Origin: Chloroflexota bacterium
Lineage (GTDB): Bacteria > Chloroflexota > UBA6077 > JACCZL01
Assembly (NCBI GenBank): GCA_013695975.1
Contig: JACCZL010000963.1
Span: 1-5,434 of the forward strand
Length of the DNA: 5,434 nucleotides
Direction: 5' to 3'
Below are positions 1-5,434 of this stretch, in pieces (the stretch's first letter is position 1; every line of letters starts with the position of its first letter). The translations under genes and the position numbers were made by a program. The notes under the pieces are model-generated. The model saw only the letters and a list, made by a program, of their open reading frames with translations, searched no databases and was not told where the DNA came from.

Positions 1-55
1 GGCGGGACGCCCGCGCTCCCAGGGGGTGGGCGCTCCACATGGGTGAGCGGTTAGG
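1..55 (+). other. Leader upstream of the first permease gene
   Basis: This short stretch precedes the first permease. All three forward frames stay open from the window edge until a stop at 44-46 (TGA), 52-54 (TAG) or 57-59 (TGA). It could therefore be the last codons of an upstream gene or non-coding leader. The TGA at 57-59 overlaps the permease ATG as ATGA, the classic overlap for translational coupling, but the 18 residues in that frame are too few to identify. Two weak alternative hairpins can be drawn (GCGGG at 2-6 with CCCGC at 10-14; 13-18 with 28-33, including one G-T pair). Neither has a T-tract. No promoter is recognisable. Confidence 0.35.
42..46 (+). promoter_or_regulatory. Shine-Dalgarno site of the first permease
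   Basis: GGTGA matches the 3' part of the consensus TAAGGAGGTGA and ends 9 bases before the ATG at 56. It supports that ATG as the start. The fit is moderate, not strong. Confidence 0.5.
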
Positions 56-1063
56 ATGAAGACCCTGCGCTACATCGGCGTCCGCGTGGTGATGCTCGGG
101 CCGGTGCTGCTGGGCATTTCGCTGCTGACGTTCGCGGTCGCGCACCTGGTGCCGGGCGACCCGGCCCGGATGCTGGCCGGGGATCAGGCCGATCGGGCGA
201 CGCTCGAGGCGATTCGGACGTCGTTCCGACTCGACGACCCGCTCTGGGTCCAGTACCTGGTTTACCTGCAGCGCCTGTTGCAAGGGGACATGGGGACGTC
301 CTATCGCGAGCAGGTACCGGTCCTGGAGGCCCTGCTACGGACCTTCCCGGCCACGCTCGAGCTGGCGATCGTGGCGGTCATCCTGGCGCTGGCCGCCGCG
401 CTGCCGCTCGGCATCCTTGGCGCGGTCTACCACAACCGCGTCGTCGACCACGTCATCAGGGTCCTGTCGGTCGGCGGCGTGTCGATCCCGGTGTTCTGGC
501 TCGGGATCATGCTCCTGCTGCTCTTCTACTACCGCCTGGGCTGGCTGCCCGGCACCGGGCGGCTCGATCCGCACCTGTCGATCCCCCCCCAGGTGACCGG
601 CATGTACCTCCTCGACAGCCTGCTGGCCGGGCAGTGGGCGACGTTCCGGGACGCGCTCCTGCACATCCTGCTACCGGCGTTCAGCCTTGCCTACGGCTAT
701 CTTGCTCTGGTCGCGCGGATGCTCCGCTCGAGCATGCTCGACGTCCTGGGCCAGGACTACATCCGGACGGCCCGCGCGATGGGCCTGCCGTTCGACCGGA
801 TCGTCGTCGGCCATGCCCTCAAGAACGCGATGATCCCGACCGTCACCGTCGCCGGGTTGGGCATCGCCACCCTGCTCGGCGGGGCCGTCCTGACCGAGAC
901 AGTCTACTCCTGGCCGGGCATGGGCAAGCTGATGGTCGACTCGATCCTCTTCCTGGACTACCCGGTCGTCACCGGTGCGACGATGTTGATCGCCGCGACC
1001 TACGTCACGATCAACCTCTTCGTCGACGTCCTGTACACCGCGCTCAATCCACAGATCGAGTAG
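56..1063 (+). CDS. ABC importer permease, DppB/OppB family
   Basis: This is one of two inner-membrane subunits of a peptide-type ABC importer (binding-protein-dependent transport permease fold). The 335-residue length is normal for DppB/OppB/GsiC. Visible hallmarks are a first membrane helix at about 9-31 followed by LVPGDPA (31-37), a helix at about 103-124, SIPVFWLG (143-150), LGWLPGTG (161-168), a cytoplasmic EAA-type coupling loop at about 233-261 (G243, P261), ETVYSWPGMG (281-290), DYPVV (301-305) and a last helix ending NLFVDVLY. The EAA loop is where an ATPase subunit docks. The ATG at 56 gives the standard N-terminus directly before helix 1 and has GGTGA 9 bases upstream. The partner permease begins 10 bases after the stop. 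Substrate cannot be read from the permease: dipeptides, oligopeptides, glutathione, nickel and some sugars all use this family. The downstream deacylase and dipeptidase-like genes favour a peptide or acyl-amino-acid. A run of eight C (583-590) lies in the gene without breaking the frame. Confidence 0.95.
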   Translation: MKTLRYIGVRVVMLGPVLLGISLLTFAVAHLVPGDPARMLAGDQADRATLEAIRTSFRLDDPLWVQYLVYLQRLLQGDMGTSYREQVPVLEALLRTFPATLELAIVAVILALAAALPLGILGAVYHNRVVDHVIRVLSVGGVSIPVFWLGIMLLLLFYYRLGWLPGTGRLDPHLSIPPQVTGMYLLDSLLAGQWATFRDALLHILLPAFSLAYGYLALVARMLRSSMLDVLGQDYIRTARAMGLPFDRIVVGHALKNAMIPTVTVAGLGIATLLGGAVLTETVYSWPGMGKLMVDSILFLDYPVVTGATMLIAATYVTINLFVDVLYTALNPQIE

Positions 1064-1073
1064 AAATCCGAGC

Positions 1074-2003
1074 ATGGCCGTTCCGCGCAGCGTTCTTGAT
1101 CCGGCCGGCGCGTCGGTCGTAGTCCAGCCGGCCCGCGCGGTCGACGACCAGACGGTCAAGGCCCGACTGGCCTTTGCCGCGCGCGAGATCCATCGGAACC
1201 CGCTCACGCTCTTTGGCTTGTGCGTCGTCGTCGCCCTGGTCCTGCTGGCGATCTTCGCTCCACTTGTCGCCCCCTACGATCCGATCGCGATCGACCTGCG
1301 CGGCCGTCTCCAGCCGCCGACCTGGACGCACTGGATGGGGACCGACGAAGTCGGCCGCGACATCTTGAGTCGGGTGGTCTACGGCGCCCGGGTCTCGCTC
1401 CAGACCGGCCTGATCGTCGTCGGGGTAGCCGGTACGATCGGCGGGCTGCTCGGGGCCGCCTGCGGGTACATTCGCGGCCTGCTCGACGAGGTCGTCATGC
1501 GGACGCTCGACGTGGTGATGGCGTTCCCGTCGCTGATCCTCGCGCTGGCGATCGCGGCGATGCTCGGCCCCAGCCTGGTCAACGCGGTGATCGCGCTGGC
1601 CGTCGTCCAGATCCCGCGCTACACACGCCTGGCTCGGGGTGAGGCGCTCCAGCTCCGGGAGCTGCAGTTCGTCCTGGCGGCTCGAGCGCTCGGGGCCTCG
1701 CACGCGCGGGTCGTCCTCCGCCACATCATCCCGAACAGCCTGTCCTCGTTGATCGTGATGGCGACGCTCGGCTTCGGCCAGGTGATCCTCTACGCCGCGA
1801 GCTTGAGCTTCATCGGCCTGGGCGTCCAGCCGCCAACGCCCGAATGGGGGGCAATGGTCTCGATCGGCCGGAAGTACGTCCAGGAGCAGTGGTGGTACTC
1901 GACCTTTCCGGGCCTGGCGATCTTCGTCGTCGTCGTCGCCTTTAATGTCTTTGGCGACGGGCTCCGCGACATCCTCGACCCGCGCTGGCGCCGGCGCGGG
2001 TAA
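1074..2003 (+). CDS. ABC importer permease, DppC/OppC family
   Basis: This is the second membrane subunit of the same peptide-type ABC importer, expected to pair with the preceding DppB-like protein. Its 309 residues are typical of DppC/OppC. In order it shows a polar cytoplasmic N-terminus to about residue 42 (the OppC N-terminal region), helix 1 at about 44-65 followed by APYDP (66-70), HWMGTDEVGRDILSR (86-100), helix 2 at about 110-133, LDVVMAFPSLILAL (145-158), an EAA coupling loop at about 200-221 (A202, A203, G207, P220, N221), SLSFIGLGVQPPTPEWG (243-259) and the C-terminal GDGLRDILDPR (294-304). The gap to the upstream stop is 10 bases, so the two are almost certainly one transcript. 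No strong Shine-Dalgarno precedes the ATG at 1074, so translation may be coupled to the upstream gene. The usual next genes, ATPases DppD and DppF, are absent. Two amidohydrolase genes follow instead. Confidence 0.95.
   Translation: MAVPRSVLDPAGASVVVQPARAVDDQTVKARLAFAAREIHRNPLTLFGLCVVVALVLLAIFAPLVAPYDPIAIDLRGRLQPPTWTHWMGTDEVGRDILSRVVYGARVSLQTGLIVVGVAGTIGGLLGAACGYIRGLLDEVVMRTLDVVMAFPSLILALAIAAMLGPSLVNAVIALAVVQIPRYTRLARGEALQLRELQFVLAARALGASHARVVLRHIIPNSLSSLIVMATLGFGQVILYAASLSFIGLGVQPPTPEWGAMVSIGRKYVQEQWWYSTFPGLAIFVVVVAFNVFGDGLRDILDPRWRRRG
1979..2000 (+). other. Perfect GC hairpin at end of the DppC-like gene
   Basis: CCCGCGC (1979-1985) pairs perfectly with GCGCGGG (1994-2000), giving seven G-C pairs around an 8-base loop. 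It ends right before the permease stop codon (2001-2003) and four bases before the AGGAG of the deacylase gene. No T-tract follows, so it is not a rho-independent terminator. Inference: it may stabilise or delimit the permease mRNA, or tune translation of the next gene. It also encodes part of the arginine-rich permease C-terminus, and GC-rich DNA produces such stems by chance. Confidence 0.4.
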
Positions 2004-2004
2004 T

Positions 2005-2009
2005 AGGAG
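2005..2009 (+). promoter_or_regulatory. Shine-Dalgarno site deciding the deacylase start
   Basis: AGGAG lies 7 bases before the ATG at 2017, an ideal spacing. The reading frame is open further upstream to an ATG at 1945, but that start would lie inside the permease gene and add 24 residues with no family counterpart. The 2017 start places the usual amidohydrolase opening (YDLIFLGATLVDG) right at the N-terminus. Confidence 0.8.
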
Positions 2010-2016
2010 CAAGACC

Positions 2017-3618
2017 ATGCGCAGGACCTACGACCTGATCTTCCTCGGCGCGACGCTCGTCGACGGGACCGGCGCGCCACCGAGCGTCGCCGACGTGGCT
2101 GTCCGCGACCACACGATCGTAGACGTCGGGAAGATCGATCCGGGCGGGGCCGGGCGGGTGGTCGACGGGACCGGACTGATGCTGGCGCCCGGCTTCATCG
2201 ACATGCACACCCACTCGGATCGTAGCCTCCTTGCCGATCCAGCCGCCGAGAGCAAGGTCCGCCAGGGCGTGACGACGGAGCTGATCGGCAACTGCGGCAG
2301 CTCGCCCACTCCACGGATCGGGGCGGTGGCCGAGGACGAAAAGAGCCGCTTCGACCGCTACGGGATCGAGCCGTCCTGGCGGACGATGGGTGAGTATCTC
2401 GACGCGCTCGAGGCGAACGGGCTCGGGATTAACGTGCTGGCGCTGGTCGGTCACGGTTCGGTGCGGAAGGCGGTCATTGACCACGCGATGCGGGCGCCGG
2501 ACGCGGCCGAGCTGGCCGAGATGCGGCGGCACGTCGCCGAGTCGCTACGGGGCGGCGCGGTGGGCCTCTCGACCGGCCTGGTTTACCCACCCGGCTCATT
2601 CGCCGCGACCGAGGAGATTGTCGAGCTGACCAGGGAAGTCGCCGCCGCCGATCGGCTCTACGCCAGCCACATGCGGAACGAAGCGGACTATCTCCTCGAT
2701 GCCGTCAAGGAGACGCTGCGGATCGCCCGCGAGACCGGCGCCAACGTCGAGATCTCGCACCACAAGGCGTCGAACCCCCGCGTCTGGGGCCTGGTCCATG
2801 AGACCCTGGCGATGATCGATCAGGCCAACGCCGACGGGCTGCGGGTCGACTTCGACCAGTACCCCTATCGCGCTTCGAGCACCGGCCTGAACGCGATGCT
2901 GCCGGCCTGGGCGCATGAGGGCGGCATGCCCGCGATGATGGCGCGCCTCGACGATCCCGCCGAGCGCGCGCGGCTCGTCGCCAGCCTGCGCGACGAGCAG
3001 GTCAGCGGGATCGGCCGGGGCATCGGCTGGGACAACATCCTGATCGCCGACTGTCGGGGTGAGCGCTCACTCGACGGCAAGACGATCGAGCAGATCGCGG
3101 CCGAGCGCGGCGCGGACCCGGTCGAGACCGTCCTGGACGTCCTGCACACCTCCGACTGTGACGTCGGGACGATCTACTTCTCGATGAGCGAGGACGACAT
3201 CCGCACGGTCATGCGCCACCCACGGATGATGGTCGGCTCGGACTCCGTGAGCCTGACGATCGGCGGCAAGACCGAGCAGGGCAAGCCGCACCCTCGGACC
3301 TACGGGACCTTCGCCCGCATCCTCGGCCACTACGTCCGCGACGAGAGGGTCCTGGCGTGGGAAGAGGCGATCCGCAAGATGTCGGGCCGCCCCGCCGAGA
3401 AGCTCGGGCTGGTTGACCGCGGCACCGTCGCCGTCGGAAAGCGCGCCGACCTGGTCCTCTTCGACCCCGCCACCGTCCGCGAGACGGCGACCTACGAGGA
3501 GCCGCACCAATACCCGGAGGGCGTCCGGATGGTCGTCGTCAACGGGCGGGTCGCCGTCGACGCCGGACGCCACACCGGGGCGCTGGCGGGACAAGTTCTG
3601 AGGCCGAGCTCGTCGTGA
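2017..3618 (+). CDS. N-acyl-D-amino-acid deacylase (D-aminoacylase family)
   Basis: This predicted cytoplasmic zinc hydrolase of the amidohydrolase superfamily cleaves N-acyl-D-amino acids into a carboxylate and a free D-amino acid. It has 533 residues, somewhat longer than classic D-aminoacylases of about 480-500. The N-terminal beta-sandwich part (LVDGTG, then VVDGTG) leads into the metal-dependent barrel with H64-T-H66-S-D68. NCG contains C93, followed by YASHMRNEAD with H218, ISHHK with H248 and K250, and VGSDS with D409. These match the known Alcaligenes enzyme pattern, in which a cysteine (C96) and two histidines (H220, H250) bind zinc and an aspartate (D366) is catalytic. The cysteine ligand replaces the carboxylated lysine of many relatives. 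The C-terminal KMSGRPAEKLGL (454-465) and GKRADLVLFDP (474-484) complete the beta-sandwich. There is no signal peptide. It sits 13 bases after the permease pair, so it probably acts on the imported compound. Exact specificity (D-Glu, D-Asp, hydrophobic D-residues, or another amide) is not readable. Confidence is high for the family and moderate for the substrate. Confidence 0.9.
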   Translation: MRRTYDLIFLGATLVDGTGAPPSVADVAVRDHTIVDVGKIDPGGAGRVVDGTGLMLAPGFIDMHTHSDRSLLADPAAESKVRQGVTTELIGNCGSSPTPRIGAVAEDEKSRFDRYGIEPSWRTMGEYLDALEANGLGINVLALVGHGSVRKAVIDHAMRAPDAAELAEMRRHVAESLRGGAVGLSTGLVYPPGSFAATEEIVELTREVAAADRLYASHMRNEADYLLDAVKETLRIARETGANVEISHHKASNPRVWGLVHETLAMIDQANADGLRVDFDQYPYRASSTGLNAMLPAWAHEGGMPAMMARLDDPAERARLVASLRDEQVSGIGRGIGWDNILIADCRGERSLDGKTIEQIAAERGADPVETVLDVLHTSDCDVGTIYFSMSEDDIRTVMRHPRMMVGSDSVSLTIGGKTEQGKPHPRTYGTFARILGHYVRDERVLAWEEAIRKMSGRPAEKLGLVDRGTVAVGKRADLVLFDPATVRETATYEEPHQYPEGVRMVVVNGRVAVDAGRHTGALAGQVLRPSSS

Positions 3619-3637
3619 GCGGTACGGATAGTCGATG

Positions 3638-3642
3638 GGAGG
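3638..3642 (+). promoter_or_regulatory. Shine-Dalgarno site favouring a GTG start
   Basis: GGAGG sits 4 bases before an in-frame GTG at 3647. The ATG at 3635 lies just upstream and overlaps this region, with only a poor purine stretch before it. The spacing is slightly short, but the strong core makes GTG the better start. The alternative adds four residues (MGGT). Confidence 0.6.
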
Positions 3643-3646
3643 AACT

Positions 3647-4933
3647 GTGACCACTGACGGCGATCGGGCGGTGATTCGAGCGGGGCGGCTAATCGACGGG
3701 ACCGGCGGGGAGCCGAGGACGGACGTGGCGGTCGTGCTGGACGGGGCCAAGGTGGGGCGCATCGAGCCCTGGCGGGAGGAGCTCAGGCGTGGAGCGACGG
3801 TCCACGACTTCGGGGTCGAGACGGTCCTGCCGGGCCTGGTTGACGCCCACTGCCACTTGAGCCTGCTCGGCGCGGGGTTAAGCTACGAGGAGGAGGAAGG
3901 GGCATCGAACGAATTCATGGCCGTCGCCGCCGTCCACAACGCGCAGGTCATGCTCCGCTCGGGCGTCACGACGCTGCGCGACAACGGCGCTCGGCACGGG
4001 ATCATGTTTGCCGTGCGCGAGGCGATGAACCGCGGCCTGCTGGTCGGGCCGAGGATGCTGATCGCGGGGCGTCCGGTCACGCCGACGGGGGGGCATTTCC
4101 ACTGGTGCGGTGGCGCGGCCGACGGCGAGGAGGAGATCCGCCGACAGGTCCGACGGCTGGTGGCCGAGGGCGCCGACCACATCAAGATCATGGCCAGCGG
4201 CGGCGGGACGGCCGGCACTAACCCTGGGCTGCCGTCGTACGCGGTGTCGGAGCTGCGCTCGGCGGTCGACGCGGCCCACTACTACGGGCGGCTGACGACG
4301 GCCCACTGTCGGGCAACCCGGGCGATCGCCAACGCCGTCGAGGCAGGTCTCGACTGTATCGAGCACGCTGAGTTCAACGAGCCGGCCGATCTGATCCAGC
4401 ACGTCGCCGAGCGGCCGGCCTACCGGCCGCGCTGGGACGACGACGTCGCCAAACGGCTGGCCGATTCACCGCTCTTCGCCAGCCTGACCCTGCCTGGGAG
4501 CGGCTACGTCGCCTACAGTGATCTCGCGGCCGAGCGTGAGCGCGAAGGCAGGCTGTCGCCCGAGAAGCAGGCGGCGCTCGACCGTGGCCAGGCGACCGTC
4601 GAGGCGCGCGCCGACAGCGTCCGCCGCTTCCTCGAGCTGGGCATGCTCCCCAAACTGGTCGTCAGCTCGGACGCCGGACCCTTCGACATCGAGTTCGGCA
4701 AGCTCTACCAGGGTCTCGAGATCGCGGTGATGGGCGGGATGAGCCCGATGCAAGCCCTCCAGGCCTGCACGCGGGTGGCCGCCGAGGCATGTGGGGTCCT
4801 GGATCGGGTCGGGACGCTCGAGCCGGGCAAGGAGGCCGACATCCTGGTGGTCGAGGCGAACCCGCTGGAGGATGTCCGCAACCTGCGGGATGTGGTCGCG
4901 GTCTTCAAGGCCGGCCAGCGAGTCGTCGGCTAG
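3647..4933 (+). CDS. Amidohydrolase, Xaa-Pro dipeptidase / imidazolonepropionase-like
   Basis: This predicted cytoplasmic metal-dependent hydrolase belongs to the amidohydrolase superfamily but to a different subgroup from its upstream neighbour. Counting from the GTG at 3647 it has 428 residues, normal for the family; starting at the ATG at 3635 would give 432. The N-terminal IRAGRLIDGTGG and C-terminal GTLEPGKEADILVVEANP (389-406) form the beta-sandwich. The barrel shows H68-C-H70 in DAHCH, SGVTTLRD (105-112), K180 in IKIMASGGG, H220 in TTAHC, H240 in CIEHAEF and D342 in SSDAGP. An HxH, Lys, His, His, Asp set is the binuclear zinc site with a carboxylated lysine found in amidohydrolase-type Xaa-Pro and Xaa-Arg/Lys dipeptidases. 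Those families, and the peptide permeases nearby, make a dipeptidase or related amide hydrolase the best guess. Hydrolysis of another cyclic or acyl amide is possible. The gap to the deacylase is 28 bases, so they are likely co-transcribed. Confidence 0.85.
   Translation: MTTDGDRAVIRAGRLIDGTGGEPRTDVAVVLDGAKVGRIEPWREELRRGATVHDFGVETVLPGLVDAHCHLSLLGAGLSYEEEEGASNEFMAVAAVHNAQVMLRSGVTTLRDNGARHGIMFAVREAMNRGLLVGPRMLIAGRPVTPTGGHFHWCGGAADGEEEIRRQVRRLVAEGADHIKIMASGGGTAGTNPGLPSYAVSELRSAVDAAHYYGRLTTAHCRATRAIANAVEAGLDCIEHAEFNEPADLIQHVAERPAYRPRWDDDVAKRLADSPLFASLTLPGSGYVAYSDLAAEREREGRLSPEKQAALDRGQATVEARADSVRRFLELGMLPKLVVSSDAGPFDIEFGKLYQGLEIAVMGGMSPMQALQACTRVAAEACGVLDRVGTLEPGKEADILVVEANPLEDVRNLRDVVAVFKAGQRVVG
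4411..4430 (+). repeat. Perfect inverted repeat inside the amidohydrolase gene
   Basis: GCGGCCGG (4411-4418) and CCGGCCGC (4423-4430) are exact reverse complements around a CCTA loop, giving eight G-C pairs. It lies in codons for RPAYRPR between metal ligands H240 and D342. With no T-tract, and deep in a gene, it is probably a coding coincidence in GC-rich DNA, though the mRNA stem should be strong. Confidence 0.45.
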
Positions 4934-4941
4934 ACTCCACC

Positions 4942-5434
4942 TTGCGGTCCTGGCCCTTCTCGCTCGAGCCGCCGACGAATCCGCGGGCCAACCTCGTCGA
5001 CCTGCCGCGCTACGTTGGGCCGTCCACGGCTGGCGCGGCGCTAGTAGCGGCGTTGATCGCCTTTACCGGGCCGGTCGTGCTGGTCCTACAGGCCGGTACC
5101 AACGCTCAGCTCAGTCCCGATCAGATCAACTCGTGGATCTTTGCCGTGGCGGTGGGCGGCGGGATGGCGAGCGTGGTCCTGAGCCTGCTTTACCGCCAGC
5201 CGCTTTGCAACGCCTGGTCGATCGCCGGCGCTGCCCTGCTGGTCGGGACGCTTCCGCGCTTTTCGTTGGCCGAAGCGGTCGGAGCCTACCTGGTCTCCGG
5301 GCTCCTGATCCTCCTGCTGGCCATCTCCGGTCTCTTCGGGGCGGCGATGGAGCGGGTCCCCCAGGAGATCGTGATGGGCATGCTCGCGGGCGTGCTCTTG
5401 CGATTTGCCATCGGGATCTTTACGCCAATCGTCG
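4942..5434 (+). CDS. benE: BenE-family transporter, 5' part (cut by window edge)
   Basis: This is the N-terminal 164 codons of an inner-membrane carrier of the BenE (benzoate/proton symporter, E. coli YdcO-like) family; full members have about 390-400 residues. After a polar N-terminus with PPTNPRANLVDLPR (10-23) come helix 1 at about 30-51, helix 2 at about 65-83, LLYRQPLCNAWSIAGAALL (82-100), a helix at about 112-133, and PQEIVMGMLAGVLLRF (140-155). The family pattern resembles YdcO: a Y-R-x-P-(x)n-AWS-x-x-GAALL segment followed by MLAG-LLRF. The start is uncertain. The frame is open upstream into the previous gene, but the only ATG there (4789) would give a shadow-like Gly/Arg-rich extension overlapping 145 bases. 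TTG at 4942, eight bases after the previous stop, is the best choice. GTG codons further down would remove helix 1. No Shine-Dalgarno is visible, which suggests coupling to the upstream gene. In Acinetobacter BenE takes up benzoate; for most relatives the substrate is unproven. Here it may carry an organic acid linked to the amide hydrolases. Confidence 0.88.
   Translation, partial: MRSWPFSLEPPTNPRANLVDLPRYVGPSTAGAALVAALIAFTGPVVLVLQAGTNAQLSPDQINSWIFAVAVGGGMASVVLSLLYRQPLCNAWSIAGAALLVGTLPRFSLAEAVGAYLVSGLLILLLAISGLFGAAMERVPQEIVMGMLAGVLLRFAIGIFTPIV

Noticed and set aside
671..1207. Minus-strand ORF of 178 codons opposite the permease junction
   Set aside because: It is antisense to conserved permease sequence with a biased shadow composition, so there is no support for a real gene.
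1945..2016. N-terminal extension of the deacylase into the permease gene
   Set aside because: The AGGAG-supported ATG at 2017 gives the normal family N-terminus. The extra 24 residues are a frame-shifted reading of the permease end.
1044..2018. Long minus-strand ORF of 324 codons opposite the DppC-like gene
   Set aside because: Its translation is dominated by Asp, Arg, Gln and Ala with no recognisable domain. It mirrors a well-supported permease gene, as expected from strong GC bias at third positions.
2059..2174. Fourteen-base direct repeat (GTCGACGGGACCGG at 2059-2072 and 2161-2174), with 13 bases of it again at 3693-3705
   Set aside because: Each copy encodes the Asp-Gly-Thr-Gly motif common in amidohydrolase N-termini. 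Shared codon choice explains it better than a mobile or regulatory repeat.
3067..3762. Minus-strand ORF of 231 codons across the junction of the two amidohydrolase genes
   Set aside because: It lies antisense to two confident genes, has an Arg/Asp/Val-rich shadow composition, no family motif and no convincing ribosome site.
4920..4937. Short hairpin GAGTC/GACTC around the stop of the second amidohydrolase
   Set aside because: It has only five pairs with an 8-base loop and no T-tract, and the BenE gene starts immediately after. It is not a credible terminator.
4789..4941. In-frame ATG extension of the BenE gene
   Set aside because: It would overlap the previous gene by 145 bases and add a Gly/Arg/Pro-rich stretch unlike any BenE N-terminus.

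Overview
The window is GC-rich and almost entirely coding. It reads as one co-directional run of five plus-strand genes with gaps of about 8 to 30 bases. G or C dominates third codon positions, GTG/TTG starts appear likely, and start sites carry GGTGA, AGGAG or GGAGG Shine-Dalgarno cores. This fits a high-GC bacterium. Gene content and protein style would suit Chloroflexota (Thermomicrobia, Sphaerobacter-like) or Actinomycetota, but no marker gene is present, so the taxonomy is a guess.

Layout: 1-55 is a short leader, possibly the tail of an upstream gene. 56-1063 and 1074-2003 encode the two inner-membrane permeases of a DppB/DppC (OppB/OppC) peptide-type ABC importer. 2017-3618 encodes an N-acyl-D-amino-acid deacylase (D-aminoacylase) with its recognised metal ligands. 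3647-4933 encodes a second, different amidohydrolase that resembles imidazolonepropionase-like and Xaa-Pro/Xaa-Arg dipeptidases with a carboxylated lysine. 4942 to the window edge is the 5' part of a BenE-family (benzoate/proton symporter) membrane protein, cut off by the window.

How they may work together (inference): the ABC permeases import a peptide or N-acylated amino acid. The two cytoplasmic amidohydrolases cleave amide bonds, one in N-acyl-D-amino acids and one probably in dipeptide-like substrates. The BenE-type carrier may move an organic acid such as a released acyl or aroyl group. The solute-binding protein and both ATPases of the importer are not in the window. They must lie upstream, downstream or elsewhere.

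I see no RNA genes, mobile elements, CRISPR arrays, convincing promoters or rho-independent terminators. The most interesting points are the gene combination itself, a perfect GC-rich hairpin just before the deacylase ribosome-binding site, and the probable non-ATG starts of the last two genes. None of this amounts to a clearly new system. It is best described as an unusual catabolic operon of known families.
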